Shown here: one piece after another, positions 61,582-64,000 of the stretch
How positions within the stretch are numbered: the first letter of the stretch is position 1
Layout of the letters: each line of letters opens with the position of its first letter
Translations under genes and position numbers: made by a program
Assembly (NCBI GenBank): GCA_030549335.1
Contig: CM060190.1
Span: 72,864,118 to 72,928,117, forward strand
Length of the DNA: 64,000 nt
Direction: 5' to 3'
From: Pontederia crassipes
Lineage: Eukaryota; Streptophyta; Magnoliopsida; Commelinales; Pontederiaceae
Notes under the pieces: generated by a model
Database searches by the model: none
Told to the model about the DNA's origin: nothing
What the model saw: only the letters and a program-made list of their open reading frames with translations

Positions 61582-62660
61582 CTACCCATAGTGACTTCCC
61601 TCGCTACCCATATTGACACTTGCATTTGTCTCGTTGACATTCAGGTTCTCATCGGGTTGGAGCCTTGGGCCAGTGAAGTAAACATCGGCTTCTTGGTAAC
61701 GTTTAATGAAATTGTGCAACACGCAACATGCTAGCACTATGCGTTCCTGCGTTCCTATAAGAAAATGCATTGCCGAACGAAGAATGTTGAACTTTGACTT
61801 CAGAATGCCAAAGGACTTCTTTACACAATTTCGAAGTTGTGCATGCCTGTGATTGAACAACTCTTTTGAACTTTCATATCTCCTTTGTCCATCGCGGAAC
61901 TCGGACAATTGGTACTTAATACCATGGCAGGGGGCAACAAACTTTTCGAAATTAGCATAACTAGAATCGACAAGATAAAATTTCCCTATTGCCATACAGA
62001 GAAGAAAAAATTTGTAATCACAAATATTGAAGAGCAATAACAAGCACAGGCTATTATGTACCATACCTTTCGGGACTACGAAATCGGCGCTCTCCACGCA
62101 CCAACGTAGAACTCACATGTTAGCAGCAGAACCCTCCCATCCAGTGCATACATAGAGGAAAGAGTGGTCAAATGATGTGACGGCCATCACATTTTGTGAG
62201 AGGAACCCCTTGCGGTTCCTATAGTATGGTTGACCAAACTTTCGCACCAAGGCGGGAACATGGTTTCGTCAACAACACCGATTACATTCTGATATAAATC
62301 GTCAAATGGGCATCACAATGCAAGTAGATCGTCTACAATTAAGTGAAAGAAGTCGACTTACAACGAAATAGAAGAAGAACTTGTCATTGTTTCGAATTCG
62401 AGGGTGGACATCTTCTTGTCCGGTGGGTAAAACAATAAACTCTTGTGTAAGGGAACAAATGGCACGAAGCACGTTATTGAAATGGCGCAAAATTGTCTCC
62501 CCTGAATGCTGCAAACTTTCCACCAAGGTTCTATTTTCTGACATTGTGACCAAGACAATGCAAGAAACACGATAACTGCTCGCATGTACTCACATGTTGG
62601 GTATATGAGGTCTCTGGATGTGAGTAATTCTTCTAACTTCATGAACATCTTTGGTGGCAT
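61582..62660 (-). pseudogene. PIF/Harbinger transposase (HARBI1-like, DDE_Tnp_4), decayed
   Basis: Read on the minus strand from 62660: MPPKMFMKLEELLTSR, then after a frameshift near 62550 LVESLQHSGETILRHFNNVL and FIVLP…HPRIRNN. Next come a GVVDETMFP segment (first catalytic Asp kept), FGQPYYRNRKGFLSQNVMAV, GWEGSAANM followed by a stop where SDSRVL is expected, and finally YLVDSSYANFEKFVAPCHGI, KELFNHRHAQLRNCVKKSFG and IVLACCVLHNFIKRYQE (61582-62097). The second catalytic Asp is lost and the third acid (usually VER before SFG) reads VKK. With the shifts and stop it cannot be an active transposase. Element ends were not found. Confidence 0.8.
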
Positions 62661-63585
62661 CCTAAATAGATCGTAACACCTTTGAGGGTGGCCTTTTAGT
62701 ATGTCTATGATCGCCTAACGTCCTGTGAAAGGACGAGTTCTACATGGGACTCTCGGAATGCCTTCCCCGACCCCCACTGAAATTAAGCCGTCATCCATTA
62801 CAACTTTGATCACATCCTCATGGACTCTCTACTCTTCGAACAATAGTTGTATAAGCACATGCCTATTCATCTATGCATAAGAAACACATTTAACTTGCAA
62901 ACATATAAACTGAATACAGGAAGCAAACATGTGAACAATTTGCATAATGACAAAAAAAAAAAAAAGAACATGACAAAAGGGAATGTTCAAAGCATATCTA
63001 TCTGACAATAAACCTCTTATCCCAGAATTCAGAAACATTAGTGGAAGCAATACAAAAGTCATAATAAGTAAATCAATTTTGCCACAATAAGAAGAGAGAC
63101 AACACAAACACAAAATATGGGTGTCACATATGACAACCCAAATGCCTCCAAGCTTCTTGAACTAGGCTATAGGTTACTTCAATTATTCAAAAAGAGGTGT
63201 CCTTAAGCACAACAAAAGTGGAGCCAAAATGTGTGTCATTAGATGCATCAATAAGAAGCACTATTCAGAAGAGGATGCTCCCGCGGAATTTGAGCCTCCC
63301 GAAGGTGACGAGCGAATGGAGAATGCTCTTATGCTAGACGTTTGGCTCCTTGTGGCAGCATTAGACAATGAGACAAATTGGGAACCAAGTACGCTTGATG
63401 CAAATGAACTTTGCACGAACTGGTGCCCGCAGTAGTAGATGCAAAGGTAGTTGAAGGTAGTAATGTAGTGCTGAAACTGGTAGAATAAGTAAAGAATGCA
63501 CCAAATTCAGTAGATGGAATAGATGATGACGTTGCCTTGAACATGTCACTTGGTTGGGATTTTGAGGAAGCAAGGTTGAAATTAG
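62661..63585. other. Region beside the Harbinger remnant; no gene assigned
   Basis: It may hold the remains of the second Harbinger protein (Myb/SANT type), but no such domain is readable. Short frames on both strands at 63229-63573 are unassigned. Confidence 0.3.
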
Positions 63586-64000
63586 TGTTGGATCTAAGTT
63601 TTAATGATGTATAAAATTATATTTTGATGATACAAACCTCGAAAGATTAAAGTTAAAATGCTAAAAAAGTTTAAAGAAAAAGGGATAACTTTATGCACTA
63701 CACTTTGGTTAAATAATTAACTATAATCCTATTAGATTTTGATTAGTCATAAATACCAAAGTTGTAAAGAATTCTGTTAGCTTTCCATAGAATAAAAAAT
63801 CATCTCATTTGGATAACTGTGCAAAAAGTTATGCTTAAAATAGTGCAGGGCGGTCGAACTGCCGGTTGGAGAACAGGTCGACCGGTCCAGAATATCGGTC
63901 AATCGGTCCAGAACACAGGTCGATCGATCCGAAATATCGATCGACCGGTCCATAACACAGGTCGATCGATCCGGAATATCGATCGACTGGTCCATAACAC
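63586..64000. mobile_element. Probable start of an LTR, cut by the window edge
   Basis: TGTTGGATCTAAGTTTTAAT at 63586 resembles the TG start of Copia-type LTRs and is followed by AT-rich sequence and then a GC-rich tandem array. The other end lies outside the window, so it cannot be confirmed here. Confidence 0.4.
63872..64000. repeat. 42-bp tandem repeat of CGATCGATCC / CGACCGGTCC units
   Basis: Three units are seen (63872-63911, 63912-63953, 63954-63995), and a fourth is cut at the edge. Each has AACACAGGTCGATCGATCCG followed by AATATCGATCGACCGGTCCAT with minor changes. The 14-residue protein repeat in the minus frame (DRSIDISDRSTCV) is a by-product. Confidence 0.85.

Noticed and set aside
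63777-63995. 72-aa minus-strand ORF with DRSIDISDRSTC repeats
   Set aside because: It is a direct product of the 42-bp tandem repeat in the putative LTR.

Overview
This window is plant nuclear DNA, most likely from a monocot. The genes have many short introns with GT/AG borders. First exons are GC-rich (augmin subunit 2, the LIN-like gene, FKBP18) and later exons are AT-rich, a gradient typical of commelinid monocots. The intergenic DNA is very AT-rich and full of plant transposon debris. I cannot name the species from sequence alone.

Layout from left to right. At 1-3.1 kb is the 5' end of an augmin subunit 2 gene (minus strand, running off the left edge), with a terminal-inverted-repeat element and an RTE-type LINE nested in its second intron. 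At 3.1-11.6 kb is a gene-poor stretch with a solo-LTR-like block, small foldback elements, two long C homopolymers and no gene I can name. At 11.6-17.8 kb is a six-exon armadillo-type protein related to the LIN E3 ligase family (941 aa). At 18.8-21.2 kb is a plastid FKBP18 prolyl isomerase (four exons, 219 aa). At 23.8-27.6 kb is an OTU deubiquitinase (nine exons, 225 aa). At 28.7-30.1 kb, minus strand and intronless, is an O-fucosyltransferase (437 aa). At 32.8-34.0 kb is RNase H2 subunit C (four exons, 175 aa). At 36.8-40.5 kb are a MULE-like foldback MITE and a complete non-autonomous CACTA element. At 42.75-43.76 kb is a PP2-type phloem lectin (three exons, 186 aa). At 46.5-56.6 kb is a large multi-membrane-span calcineurin-like phosphoesterase (15 exons, 1012 aa) whose 3.3 kb sixth intron holds three elements, one nested in another. 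At 59.0-64 kb are a truncated CACTA copy, a decayed Harbinger transposase and the start of an LTR.

The genes are ordinary housekeeping genes and do not form a pathway. All exon joins listed were checked by hand for GT/AG borders and reading phase, and the lengths close exactly. The most interesting material is in the mobile elements: five short RTE-derived insertions, each with its own target-site duplication; two of them start at nearly the same internal point, and a third seems to join a LINE 5' head to the same 3' tail. Other points of note are an in-frame alternative splice acceptor inside the catalytic GNHD motif of the phosphoesterase, a 75-base stop-free intron in RNase H2C, and G/C homopolymers placed symmetrically inside an inverted-repeat element. 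I found no clear sign of an undescribed multi-gene system.
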